Positions 44,211-52,315 of a stretch of 64,000 nt of DNA are shown one piece after another (the stretch's first letter is position 1; each line of letters opens with the position of its first letter). Source of the DNA: Pseudobutyrivibrio sp. UBA1225 (GTDB lineage: Bacteria > Bacillota > Clostridia > Lachnospirales > Lachnospiraceae); the NCBI GenBank assembly GCA_002309345.1, contig DBWZ01000094.1, positions 11,562 through 75,561 on the forward strand. Reading direction: 5' to 3'. The notes under the pieces are model-generated. The model worked only from the letters and a program-made list of their open reading frames with translations, did not search any database and was not told the origin of the DNA. The position numbers were made by a program, and so were the translations under genes.

Positions 44211-44385
44211 CCCCTCATCCACCGCTAGCGCGGTCCCCCTTCCCCCCAAGGGGAAGGCAAATATATAGGCTTCCCCCAGGAAAGGAGTCAAAAGGATGAT
44301 TGCTGTAAGCAATCAACTTTTGTGCTCTAGTAAGCTTTAGCTTACAATAGGGGGGAAGCTGTCAGCAAAGCTGACTGATGAGGGG
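44211..44385. repeat. 175-bp palindromic repeat element (MITE/REP-like)
   Basis: Ends are inverted 9-mers CCCCTCATC (44211-44219) and GATGAGGGG (44377-44385). Inside are five hairpins: CCGCTAGCGCGG, CCTTCCCC/GGGGAAGG, GATTGCT/AGCAATC, GTAAGCT/AGCTTAC and GTCAGC/GCTGAC. There is no coding frame. It is a non-autonomous dispersed element by appearance, and a partial copy lies at 41522. Confidence 0.7.
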
Positions 44386-44411
44386 CAAATAGCATAATTT
44401 TGTTCTGAGAA

Positions 44412-44447
44412 AAAAGGATTAGCACAAATATGTGCTAGTCCTTTTTA
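44412..44447 (+). terminator. Terminator before the transporter operon
   Basis: A 16-bp stem AAAAAGGATTAGCACA (44412-44427) with 44432-44447, one wobble pair and an AATA loop, ending in TTTTT. Confidence 0.9.
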
Positions 44448-44493
44448 CGTTCCAAAATCGATTTAGACAAAAATGTGCAGAAAGTGACAACCA

Positions 44494-44530
44494 TTTTCAG
44501 AACACAAAATGATATTCTTTTTTCAGAACA
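44494..44530 (+). promoter_or_regulatory. Direct-repeat operator candidate for the AraC-type regulator
   Basis: TTTTCAGAACA occurs at 44494-44504 and 44520-44530, starts 26 bp apart, upstream of the binding-protein gene. AraC-type dimers bind direct repeats, and the cognate response regulator is encoded 1.3 kb upstream. A clear -35/-10 pair was not fixed. Confidence 0.45.
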
Positions 44531-44600
44531 AAGATAGCTATTCAATTTCACAGAAATAGTTATCAAAAAATACCTTAATGAGAGGGAGGTTTTCACAGAG

Positions 44601-45731
44601 ATGAAAAAGAAATTATTAAGTGTACTTCTAACAGGTGCTATGCTTGCTTCAATGTTCGTAGGTTGCGGCGCTAGCACAGAGACAACAGACAACGCTGGTG
44701 GCGGCGATGCAGCTAAAACAGAAGATAGCGGCTCAGCTGGTGGCGGCGCAAAGGGAACTAAGGTTGGTGTAGCAATGCCTACAAAGGACCTTCAGAGATG
44801 GAACCAGGACGGTGCCAACATGCAGAAGGAACTTGAGGCAGCTGGATACGAAGTAGATCTTCAGTATGCATCAAACGATACCCAGACACAGATTTCTCAG
44901 ATTGAGAACATGATTAACTCAGGATGTAACGTTCTTGTAGTTGCAGCTATCGAGGCTTCTTCACTTGGTGAAGCTATGGATATGGCAAAAGAAAAGAACA
45001 TCCCAGTTATCGCTTATGACCGTCTTATCATGAACACAGATGCTGTTTCATATTATGCAACATTTGATAATACTAAGGTAGGCGAGGCTCAGGGTCAGTT
45101 CGTAGTTGATCAGCTTGACTTAGATAACACAGATAAGACATTCACTATTGAGTTTACAGCTGGTGACCCAGGTGACAACAATGCTGGTTTCTTCTTTAAC
45201 GGTGCTTACAGCGTACTTGAGAAATACATCAAGGACGGAACACTTGAAGTTAAATCTGGACAGAAAGAGTTCTCTGACGTAGCAACAGCAGCATGGGCTA
45301 CAGAGACAGCTCAGTCACGTATGGAGAATATCCTTTCAACATACTATGCTGATGGAACAGACTTAGATATCTGCCTCTGCTCAAATGATTCAACAGCACT
45401 TGGTGTTGAGAACGCACTTGCAGCAAACTACAAGGGTAAATATCCACTTATTACTGGTCAGGACTGCGATATCGAGAATACAAAGAACATGCTTAAAGAT
45501 AAACAAGCTATGTCAGTATTCAAGGATACTCGTACACTTGCTTCACAGGTAGTTAAGATGGTAGGTCAGATCCTTAATGGCGAGAAGGTTGATGTAAACG
45601 ATGAGAAGACATATGACAATGGTAATGGCATTGTTCCTTCATTCCTTTGCGAGCCAGAAGTTTGTACTAAAGAAAACTACAAGAAAATCCTTATCGACTC
45701 AGGTTACTACACAGAGGATGACTTAAAGTAA
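44601..45731 (+). CDS. Sugar ABC transporter substrate-binding lipoprotein (ChvE/XylF type)
   Basis: A 376-residue lipoprotein (lipobox ASMFVGCG, then a Gly/Ala/Asp-rich linker) with the RbsB/ChvE fold: KVGVAMPTKDLQRWNQDGAN, QISQIENMINSGCNVLVVAA, IPVIAYDRLIMNTDAVSYY and ITGQDCDIENTKN. Such proteins bind xylose, arabinose, glucose or galactose. It is the first gene of the transporter operon, preceded by GGGAGG and followed by a hairpin that probably allows only part of transcription into the ATPase and permease genes. That would give excess receptor. The codon use suggests high expression. Confidence 0.93.
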   Translation: MKKKLLSVLLTGAMLASMFVGCGASTETTDNAGGGDAAKTEDSGSAGGGAKGTKVGVAMPTKDLQRWNQDGANMQKELEAAGYEVDLQYASNDTQTQISQIENMINSGCNVLVVAAIEASSLGEAMDMAKEKNIPVIAYDRLIMNTDAVSYYATFDNTKVGEAQGQFVVDQLDLDNTDKTFTIEFTAGDPGDNNAGFFFNGAYSVLEKYIKDGTLEVKSGQKEFSDVATAAWATETAQSRMENILSTYYADGTDLDICLCSNDSTALGVENALAANYKGKYPLITGQDCDIENTKNMLKDKQAMSVFKDTRTLASQVVKMVGQILNGEKVDVNDEKTYDNGNGIVPSFLCEPEVCTKENYKKILIDSGYYTEDDLK

Positions 45732-45784
45732 AATCGTTTGCTATATCAGCCTATGATGGGCTTAGTAAGTGATTAAAAAATTAT

Positions 45785-45809
45785 ATAGGGCGAGCTTGGC
45801 TCGCCCTAT
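45785..45809 (+). terminator. Hairpin between receptor and ATPase genes, partial terminator
   Basis: ATAGGGCGAGC (45785-45795) pairs perfectly with GCTCGCCCTAT (45799-45809), with only TT-TTT after it. It likely gives partial termination or 3'-end protection, raising receptor levels. Confidence 0.7.
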
Positions 45810-45920
45810 TTTAAAGGAAAAGAGATTAATTTGAAGAAGGTAAAAGATTAAATTTTTATCGTAACAATTGTCAAAGATCTAGTTAAAAAATAAGAATAGA
45901 TATTTAGGGAGGAACCGCAA

Positions 45921-47447
45921 GTGGGAAATATAATACTTGAGATGAAAAACATCACAAAAGAGTTCCCAGGAGTAAAGGCCCTTGACAACGTTAATCTGGT
46001 AGTAGAAGAAGGCGAAATCCACGCTCTTGTTGGAGAGAATGGTGCCGGCAAATCTACTTTGATGAATGTTTTAAGTGGTATTTATCCTTATGGTACTTAC
46101 ACTGGTGACATCGTGTACAAAGGCGAGGTATGTAAGTTCCAAAAAATCAAGGACTCTGAGGAAAAGGGAATCGTTATTATCCATCAGGAATTAGCGTTAG
46201 TACCTTACATGTCAATCGGGGAGAACATGTTCCTTGGAAATGAGCAGGGTAGCAAGGCTGCAATAGATTGGAATAAAACCTATGCCGAGGCTGATAAATT
46301 CCTTAAGATGGTTGGTCTTTCAGAGAGCAGCCGTACCTTAATCAAGGATATCGGTGTTGGTAAGCAGCAGCTTGTAGAAATTGCAAAGGCTCTTGCTAAG
46401 AATGCAAAGCTTCTTATTCTTGACGAGCCTACATCTTCACTTAACGAGAATGATTCACGCGCACTTTTAGATTTACTTCTTGAGTTCAAGAAGCAGGGAC
46501 TGACATCTATCATCATTTCTCATAAGTTAAATGAGGTTTCGTATGTTGCAGATAAAATCACAGTAATCCGTGATGGTTCTACAATTGAAACACTTGATAA
46601 GGCCGTTGATGATATTTCAGAAGACAGAATTATCAAAGGCATGGTTGGTCGTGAAATGACAGACCGTTTCCCTAAGCGTACTGATGTTAAAATCGGTGAC
46701 GTTGCAATGGAAATCAAGGACTGGACAGTTTATCACCCACAGTACGAAGAGCGTAAGGTGGTTGATGGCGTATCAATGAATGTTCGCAAGGGCGAGGTTG
46801 TTGGTATTGCAGGACTTATGGGTGCTGGACGTACAGAGCTTGCCATGAGTATCTTTGGTAAGGCCTATGGTACAAGAATCTCAGGCCAGCTCATCATTAA
46901 TGGCAAAGAGGTAAAACTCAAGAACATTAAAGATGCAATCAAGCACAAGCTTGCTTATGTTACTGAGGATAGAAAGGGCAATGGACTTGTATTGACAAAC
47001 CCTATCAAGGTAAACACTACTCTTGCTAATCTTTCAGCTCTCACCAAAAACAGAGTGATTGATAAGGATAAAGAGTACATGGTTGCTGAGGAATACAGGG
47101 ACAAGCTCAAGACAAAGTGCCCTACAGTAGAGCAGAATGTTGGTAACCTTTCTGGTGGTAACCAGCAAAAGGTGCTCCTTGCAAAGTGGATGTTTGCAAA
47201 TCCGGATATACTTATCCTGGATGAGCCAACTCGTGGTATCGATGTTGGTGCTAAGTACGAGATTTATTGTATTATCAATGATCTTGTTGCTGCAGGAAAA
47301 TCAGTTATTATGATTTCTTCTGAGCTTCCAGAGGTACTTGGTATGTCAGATAGAATTTATGTAATGAACGAAGGCAAGATGGTTGGTGAAATGGCTGGGG
47401 CTGAAGCTTCACAAGAAAGCATCATGTCTTGTATCTTAAAATCATAG
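45921..47447 (+). CDS. Sugar ABC transporter ATP-binding protein (XylG/GguA-like, two ABC domains)
   Basis: A 508-residue protein of two fused ATPase domains. Domain 1 has Walker A GENGAGKST at about residue 38, and LLILDEPTSSL as Walker B. Domain 2 has the degenerate GLMGAGRTEL and an intact signature LSGGNQQKVLLAKW with ILDEPTRGIDVGAKYEIY. This is standard for carbohydrate uptake transporter-2 family ATPases. It powers uptake with the permeases encoded at 47462 and 48642. The GTG start at 45921 lies 8 bases after AGGGAGG. The end is 14 bp before the first permease start. Confidence 0.94.
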   Translation: MGNIILEMKNITKEFPGVKALDNVNLVVEEGEIHALVGENGAGKSTLMNVLSGIYPYGTYTGDIVYKGEVCKFQKIKDSEEKGIVIIHQELALVPYMSIGENMFLGNEQGSKAAIDWNKTYAEADKFLKMVGLSESSRTLIKDIGVGKQQLVEIAKALAKNAKLLILDEPTSSLNENDSRALLDLLLEFKKQGLTSIIISHKLNEVSYVADKITVIRDGSTIETLDKAVDDISEDRIIKGMVGREMTDRFPKRTDVKIGDVAMEIKDWTVYHPQYEERKVVDGVSMNVRKGEVVGIAGLMGAGRTELAMSIFGKAYGTRISGQLIINGKEVKLKNIKDAIKHKLAYVTEDRKGNGLVLTNPIKVNTTLANLSALTKNRVIDKDKEYMVAEEYRDKLKTKCPTVEQNVGNLSGGNQQKVLLAKWMFANPDILILDEPTRGIDVGAKYEIYCIINDLVAAGKSVIMISSELPEVLGMSDRIYVMNEGKMVGEMAGAEASQESIMSCILKS

Positions 47448-47461
47448 AAGGGAGAGAAAAC

Positions 47462-48625
47462 ATGGGTTCAATAGGAATGACATTAAAAAAATACACCATG
47501 GTAATCGCCCTGGTGGTTATTGTTGGTATCTTTTATGTAGGTACACATGGAAAAATCCTTTTACCACAGAATATCAATAATTTGCTTTCGCAGAATGCTT
47601 ATGTATTCGTTCTCGCAACTGGTATGTTGCTTTGTATTTTAACTGGTGGTAACATCGACCTTTCCGTAGGTTCGGTAGTTTGCTTCGTCGGTGGCCTTGG
47701 AGCTCTTCTTATGAGCAAAGGCGTAAACGTAGTAGTAACAGTTTTGATTTTGTTGGTATGCGGTATCTTAATCGGTGCATGGCAAGCTCTTTGGGTTGCA
47801 TATATTAATGTTCCGCCATTTATCGCAACACTTGCTGGTATGTATGCCTTTAGAGGTCTTTCAAACGTAATCCTTGATGGACACGTTGTTGCTATCGCAA
47901 ACAAAGCATTCTTAAATGCGTTTGGCGGCGGTGCTGATTGCTACGTGCCTGATTTCATGGGTGGCAAGGCATTAAACATAACTTGTTTAACTGCTGCAGT
48001 CGTAGGAGTTGCTCTATTTGTATTAGCTGAGCTTAAAAATCGTATTTCGGCTAAGAGAAAGGGCTACGAAACATCAGGTATTATCGGTTTTGTAGTAAAG
48101 CTTGTTCTTGTATCTGTAGTTATCCTGTACTTGGCTTACAAGCTTGCTAAATACAAGGGTATTCCAACATCTCTGATTTGGATTCTGATTATAGTGTTGG
48201 CTTATCACTACTTTACAACAAGGACAACAATGGGTCGTTACCTATATGCTGTCGGTGGTAATGAAAAGGCTACACAGCTTTCAGGTATCAACACAAAGAA
48301 GGTTTACTTCTTTGCATATACAAACATGGGATTTTTAACAGCTATTGCTGGTATCCTTACAGTTGCTCGTGCAACTAATGCTCAACCTACTTACGGTATG
48401 TTCTACGAAATGGATGCAATCGGTGCTTGCTTCATCGGTGGTGCATCTGCTTACGGTGGTACAGGTTCTGTATTTGGTGCAATCGTCGGTGCTCTTCTTA
48501 TGGGTGTCATCAACCAGGGTATGTCAATCATGGGTGTAGATGCCAACTATCAGAAGGTAGTAAAGGGTATTGTACTTTTACTCGCAGTAATATTCGACGT
48601 TGTATCTAAGAAAGAAAAGAAGTAG
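47462..48625 (+). CDS. Sugar ABC transporter permease 1 (GguB/XylH-like)
   Basis: A 387-residue permease with about ten hydrophobic segments. Family hallmarks are LCILTGGNIDLSVGSVVCF near residue 60, PPFIATLAGMYAFRGLS, and GRYLYAVGGNEKATQLSGIN with IGACFIGGASAYGGTGSVFG near the C-terminus. It has clear similarity to the next gene product. CUT2 transporters commonly use a permease homodimer. Two consecutive paralogues suggest a heterodimer here. AGGGAGAG precedes the ATG at 47462. The upstream in-frame extension overlaps the ATPase gene. Confidence 0.93.
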   Translation: MGSIGMTLKKYTMVIALVVIVGIFYVGTHGKILLPQNINNLLSQNAYVFVLATGMLLCILTGGNIDLSVGSVVCFVGGLGALLMSKGVNVVVTVLILLVCGILIGAWQALWVAYINVPPFIATLAGMYAFRGLSNVILDGHVVAIANKAFLNAFGGGADCYVPDFMGGKALNITCLTAAVVGVALFVLAELKNRISAKRKGYETSGIIGFVVKLVLVSVVILYLAYKLAKYKGIPTSLIWILIIVLAYHYFTTRTTMGRYLYAVGGNEKATQLSGINTKKVYFFAYTNMGFLTAIAGILTVARATNAQPTYGMFYEMDAIGACFIGGASAYGGTGSVFGAIVGALLMGVINQGMSIMGVDANYQKVVKGIVLLLAVIFDVVSKKEKK

Positions 48626-48641
48626 GAAGGAGGAGCGCAAA

Positions 48642-49823
48642 ATGTTAAACAAATTTTTAAACGGATTAAGAGATAATACAATGCTCATTGTGCTAGTTGT
48701 CGTAGTGCTCTTCTTCAACTTTACAACACATGGTACGATGCTTCAGCCAAGTCAATTTAATGCATTGATTACGCAAAATGCTTATGTATATGTTCTTGCA
48801 ACTGGTATGCTTATGTGTATGCTTACCGGTGGTAACATCGATCTTTCATGCGGTTCATTCGTATGTTTGGTAGGTGTTTTCGGAGCAAAAATAATGGTTA
48901 CAAAGGGCTTACCAATATCACTTGGAATCATAGTAATGCTTCTGATTGGTATCGTGTATGGTTGCCTTCTTGGATTCATAATTGCATATGTAAACATTCC
49001 GCCATGGATTGCTACACTTGCAGGTTTCCTTGCACTTAGAGGATGGGGTGTTGCACTTATGAAGGGTGCTTCAAACATCAGCCCACTTCCAGCATCATTC
49101 TGTAATGTGTTCACAGGCAAGATGAACGACTTGTTTGGCGGTCCACGTATAAATGGTGTGCAATACAACATGACAAGTATAGTTGTTGGTGTTGTTATCT
49201 GCTTAGTTGCAGCATTCTTATTATTCAATGGACGTGCAACAAAGCTTAAGAAGGGATATCAGGCAGACAGCCTCGGTACAGTTATTTTCAAGACAGTAGT
49301 TATCTGTGCAGCTATCATGCTCTTTGCATACAAGCTCTCACTTGCAGGTGGTATTCCATTTGCACTCCTTTGGGTAGCAGGTATAGTAGTAATCTACAGC
49401 TTCATTACTTCAATGACTGATTTCGGACGTTACTTCTACACAATCGGTGGAAACGCAGAGGCAACACGTCTTTCTGGTATTGATACAAAGTTAATCATGT
49501 TCTTTGCATACTTGAACATGGCTATTCTTACAGTTGTTTCAACATTCCTTACTATGTCACGTTTCCAGGCGGCTAACTCTACAGCTGGTACAAACTACGA
49601 GATGGATGCAATTTCAGCATGCGTAGTTGGTGGTGTTTCAGCTTACGGTGGTTCTGGTACAGTATTTGGAATGATTATCGGTGCTACACTTATCGGTGCT
49701 ATCAACCTTGGTATGTCACTTATGGGTATCGATGCAAACTGGCAGAAGGTTGTAAAGGGTGTCGTACTTCTGGGTGCAGTAGTATTCGAAATCCTTAACA
49801 ATAAGAAAAAGGCAGTGAAATAA
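48642..49823 (+). CDS. Sugar ABC transporter permease 2 (GguB/XylH-like)
   Basis: A 393-residue paralogue of the preceding permease: LMCMLTGGNIDLSCGSFVCL, PPWIATLAGFLALRGWG, YFYTIGGNAEATRLSGID, SACVVGGVSAYGGSGTVFG. Both halves of the fold are intact, so it is not a decaying copy. AAGGAGGAG lies before the ATG. The operon ends with a strong terminator at 49858. Differences from permease 1 at the intracellular and extracellular loops would be consistent with each subunit contacting one ATPase domain half, but this is inference. Confidence 0.92.
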   Translation: MLNKFLNGLRDNTMLIVLVVVVLFFNFTTHGTMLQPSQFNALITQNAYVYVLATGMLMCMLTGGNIDLSCGSFVCLVGVFGAKIMVTKGLPISLGIIVMLLIGIVYGCLLGFIIAYVNIPPWIATLAGFLALRGWGVALMKGASNISPLPASFCNVFTGKMNDLFGGPRINGVQYNMTSIVVGVVICLVAAFLLFNGRATKLKKGYQADSLGTVIFKTVVICAAIMLFAYKLSLAGGIPFALLWVAGIVVIYSFITSMTDFGRYFYTIGGNAEATRLSGIDTKLIMFFAYLNMAILTVVSTFLTMSRFQAANSTAGTNYEMDAISACVVGGVSAYGGSGTVFGMIIGATLIGAINLGMSLMGIDANWQKVVKGVVLLGAVVFEILNNKKKAVK

Positions 49824-49857
49824 ATAACAATTTTACGGTCTTCATTTTATTCTCTAA

Positions 49858-49891
49858 AGGGGCTCGCAGCTCAAGGCTGTGAGCCCTTTTT
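49858..49891 (+). terminator. Terminator of the transporter operon
   Basis: GGGCTCGCAGC (49860-49870) pairs with GCTGTGAGCCC (49876-49886) with one wobble pair, then TTTTT. Confidence 0.92.
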
Positions 49892-49945
49892 GGGTGTGCG
49901 CCTAGCGGCGCACGTTTCTAACGGGTTCAAGTCCCGAACATGCCC
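49892..49945 (+). other. tRNA-like remnant (T-arm and acceptor, no anticodon arm)
   Basis: CGGG-TTCAAGT-CCCG at 49922-49936 is a textbook T-stem/loop core. GGGTGTG (49892-49898) can pair over seven positions with CATGCCC (49939-49945) using two G-U pairs. A GCGCC/GGCGC stem-loop lies between. There is no room for D and anticodon arms, so it cannot be an intact tRNA. It may be a deleted tRNA gene or an old attachment site. Confidence 0.4.
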
Positions 49946-49997
49946 GCAAGAATCTTTTCTCTTTGAACATCTTTAATACAATCACTTTTACAGCATC

Positions 49998-50196
49998 AAG
50001 TATTACTTTTGCTCATATTGAAGCAAAGTAATACTTTTTTGTTCATATTTCACTCTAAATTGTGAAAAACAAGTATTAGTCGACCTCAAATCAGGGCATA
50101 CTAATACTTTTCAGTTTATAATTCATACAATTTCAGGAGTTTTTACTCACCTGAAGTATTACTGACCATACTATTTTGACAATAGTAATACTTTTT
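49998..50196. repeat. Three tandem hairpins sharing the AAGTATTA stem
   Basis: Hairpins at 49998-50040, 50071-50112 and 50154-50196 each begin AAGTATTA(C/G)T and end A(G/C)TAATACTT followed by T residues, with unrelated loops. A fourth, different hairpin (TTCAGG/CCTGAA) lies at about 50132-50155. No gene lies in 49946-50512. Possible roles are serial terminators or a leader RNA for araA. Confidence 0.7.
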
Positions 50197-50218
50197 ATCC
50201 TTCTAATAGTATAGATTC

Positions 50219-50247
50219 CTGCTGGCAATTCCTTTTTTTGCCAGCAG
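50219..50247. other. CTGCTGGCA hairpin in the araA upstream region
   Basis: CTGCTGGCA (50219-50227) pairs perfectly with TGCCAGCAG (50239-50247). No T tail follows on either strand, so it is not a normal terminator. Confidence 0.5.
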
Positions 50248-50303
50248 AAAGTCATAAATCTTTGTGGTCTCCTTCCTTAAGTTGCTTGCAAGAAAGTTCC
50301 ACA

Positions 50304-50409
50304 AACTTGTACAGCATAAAGTGTACTTGTACACAATGGGAAAGCACGAAAATTGGCGGTGCAGTGGCAGGAAAATACAACTTGCGATAATGGGTGTACA
50401 AGTTGTATT
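50304..50409 (+). promoter_or_regulatory. Operator cluster upstream of araA
   Basis: The palindrome GTGTACTTGTACAC lies at 50321-50334. A half-site ACTTGTACA sits just upstream (about 50304-50312) and the inverted half TGTACAAG at 50397-50404. AATACAACTTG (50374-50384) and CAAGTTGTATT (50399-50409) form an 11-bp inverted repeat. The TGTAC/GTACA arms recall AraR-type arabinose operators. No araR gene is in the window. Confidence 0.55.
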
Positions 50410-50512
50410 CTTGAATTAGTTGTTAATTAATTCTTGCGAAGGGGGCTTTGCTATTTGGGAAGCAAAACTTTTCTTAAGCAAGACATGGAAGGTAGTTTTG
50501 GGAGGTAATCAA

Positions 50513-52012
50513 ATGAAGACACAAGAGAATTACAAATTTTGGTTTTGTACAGGTTCACAGGATTTGTACGGTGACGAGTGCTTGGCTCACGTTGCAGCAC
50601 ATTCAAGAGAGATAGTTGAGGCTCTTAACAAGTCAGGCCGTCTTCCTTTTGAGGTTGTGTGGAAGCCAACTATGATTACAAACGAGGTAATCAGACTTAC
50701 ATTTAACGAGGCTAACAACGATCCATTCTGTGCAGGCGTCATCACATGGATGCACACATTCTCACCTGCTAAGTCATGGATTCTTGGACATCAAGAGCTT
50801 AGAAAGCCACTTTGTCATCTTCACACACAGTACAATCGTGAGATTCCATACGAGACAATGGACATGGATTTCATGAACGAAAACCAAGCTGCTCACGGTG
50901 ATAGAGAGTACGCGCACATCCTATCTAGAATGGGCATCGAGAGAAAGACAATAGTTGGTTATTGGCAGGATGCAGAGGTTCAGGACAAGCTTGCTTCTTG
51001 GATGCGCACAGCAATCGGAATTGTTGAGTCTAGTCACATCCGCGTTATGCGTGTTGCCGACAACATGAGAAATGTTGCTGTTACCGAAGGTGACAAGGTA
51101 GAGGCTCAGCTTAAGTTTGGTTGGGAGGTTGACGCTTATCCAGTTAACGAAATCGCAGAGGCAGTAGATGCTGTTTCTCAATCAGATGTAAACGTACTTG
51201 TTGACGAATACTATGACAAGTATGATATCTGCCTTGAGGGCAGAGACCCAGAGGAGTTCAAGAAGCACGTTGCTGTACAGGCACAGATTGAGCTTGGTTT
51301 TGAGAGATTCCTTGAGGAGAAGAACTATCAGGCAATCGTTACTCACTTTGGTGACTTAGGTGCGCTCAAGCAGCTTCCAGGTCTTGCAATTCAAAGACTT
51401 ATGGAAAAGGGCTATGGCTTTGGCGCAGAGGGTGACTGGAAGGTTGCAGCTATGGTTCGATTGATGAAGATCATGACAACAGGTATGAAGGATGCTAAGG
51501 GTACTTCAATGCTTGAGGACTATACATACAATCTTGTAAAGGGCAAGGAAGGAATCATTCAGGCTCACATGCTTGAGATTTGTCCTACAATCGCAGAGGG
51601 TCCAATTCAGATTAAGTGCCAGCCACTTTCAATGGGCAATCGCGAGGATCCAGCTCGTCTTGTATTCCAGTCAAAGACCGGTAAGGGTATTGCAACATCA
51701 CTTATAGACTTAGGAAATCGCTTTAGACTCATCATCCAAGATGTTGATTGTAAGAAGGTTGAGAAGCCTCTTCCAAAGCTTCCTACAGCTATCAACTTCT
51801 GGGAGCCACAGCCTGATTTCTATACAGGCACAGAGGCTTGGCTTCTTGCGGGTGGAGCTCATCATACAGCATTTACTTATGATCTTACTGCAGAGCAGAT
51901 GGGAGATTGGGCTGCTGCTATGGGTATCGAAGCAGTTTACATCGACAAAGACACCAGAATTCGCGACTTTAAGCGCGATCTTGCTATCGGAAATGTGGTT
52001 TTCGGTAAGTAA
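50513..52012 (+). CDS. araA: L-arabinose isomerase
   Basis: A 499-residue enzyme converting L-arabinose to L-ribulose. Recognisable segments are FWFCTGSQDLYGDE at the N-terminus, GVITWMHTFSPAK, HLHTQYNREIPY and GFGAEGDWKVAAMVRLMK (metal/substrate region), ending with HHTAFTYDLTAEQM. The length is that of the family. The ATG at 50513 follows GGAGG at 7 bases. The longer frame upstream runs through the inverted-repeat region and is rejected. It begins the metabolic part of the pentose region, followed by transaldolase, an FGGY kinase and araD. Expression is probably controlled by the TGTAC-type operators upstream. Confidence 0.97.
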   Translation: MKTQENYKFWFCTGSQDLYGDECLAHVAAHSREIVEALNKSGRLPFEVVWKPTMITNEVIRLTFNEANNDPFCAGVITWMHTFSPAKSWILGHQELRKPLCHLHTQYNREIPYETMDMDFMNENQAAHGDREYAHILSRMGIERKTIVGYWQDAEVQDKLASWMRTAIGIVESSHIRVMRVADNMRNVAVTEGDKVEAQLKFGWEVDAYPVNEIAEAVDAVSQSDVNVLVDEYYDKYDICLEGRDPEEFKKHVAVQAQIELGFERFLEEKNYQAIVTHFGDLGALKQLPGLAIQRLMEKGYGFGAEGDWKVAAMVRLMKIMTTGMKDAKGTSMLEDYTYNLVKGKEGIIQAHMLEICPTIAEGPIQIKCQPLSMGNREDPARLVFQSKTGKGIATSLIDLGNRFRLIIQDVDCKKVEKPLPKLPTAINFWEPQPDFYTGTEAWLLAGGAHHTAFTYDLTAEQMGDWAAAMGIEAVYIDKDTRIRDFKRDLAIGNVVFGK

Positions 52013-52128
52013 AACACACCGGCAGGGACACAATAAATCTGGTTTATGGTAAGTAAAACACATCGGCAGGTAACATAATAAATTTGATTTATGGTAAATA
52101 AAATTACACTATCAGGTAATAAAAAGGA
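52004..52128 (+). repeat. Three-copy tandem repeat beginning at the araA stop
   Basis: Units start at 52004, 52048 and 52093 (periods 44 and 45). Units 1 and 2 share GGTAAGTAAAACACA, CGGCAGG, a central AATAAAT and a GGTTTAT/GATTTAT end. Unit 3 is shorter and more diverged. Unit 1 includes the last two codons and stop of araA. Confidence 0.75.
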
Positions 52129-52159
52129 TTGTGGCAAAAATTTATTAGCTATAAAATTT

Positions 52160-52195
52160 AAACTGTCTTGGGAAAGCGATTTTTCAAGACAGTTT
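52160..52195 (+). terminator. Hairpin after araA
   Basis: AAACTGTCTTG (52160-52170) pairs perfectly with CAAGACAGTTT (52185-52195). The T tail is weak, so it may permit read-through into the transaldolase gene. Confidence 0.6.
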
Positions 52196-52315
52196 GATTA
52201 AAATTTTTGTGAGCATAGATTTCAAGTGCTGACAAAAATCATAAAGTTATATAAATGCTTTGATTTTGGGGAGTTTGCAAAACCAGAGCATGGTTAGAAA
52301 AGGAGATATTTAAAA

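Noticed and set aside
49892..49945. Intact tRNA gene
   Set aside because: Space between acceptor and T-arm is about 22 bases, too little for D and anticodon arms.
52004..52128. CRISPR array
   Set aside because: Only three head-to-tail degenerate units without spacers, no cas genes.
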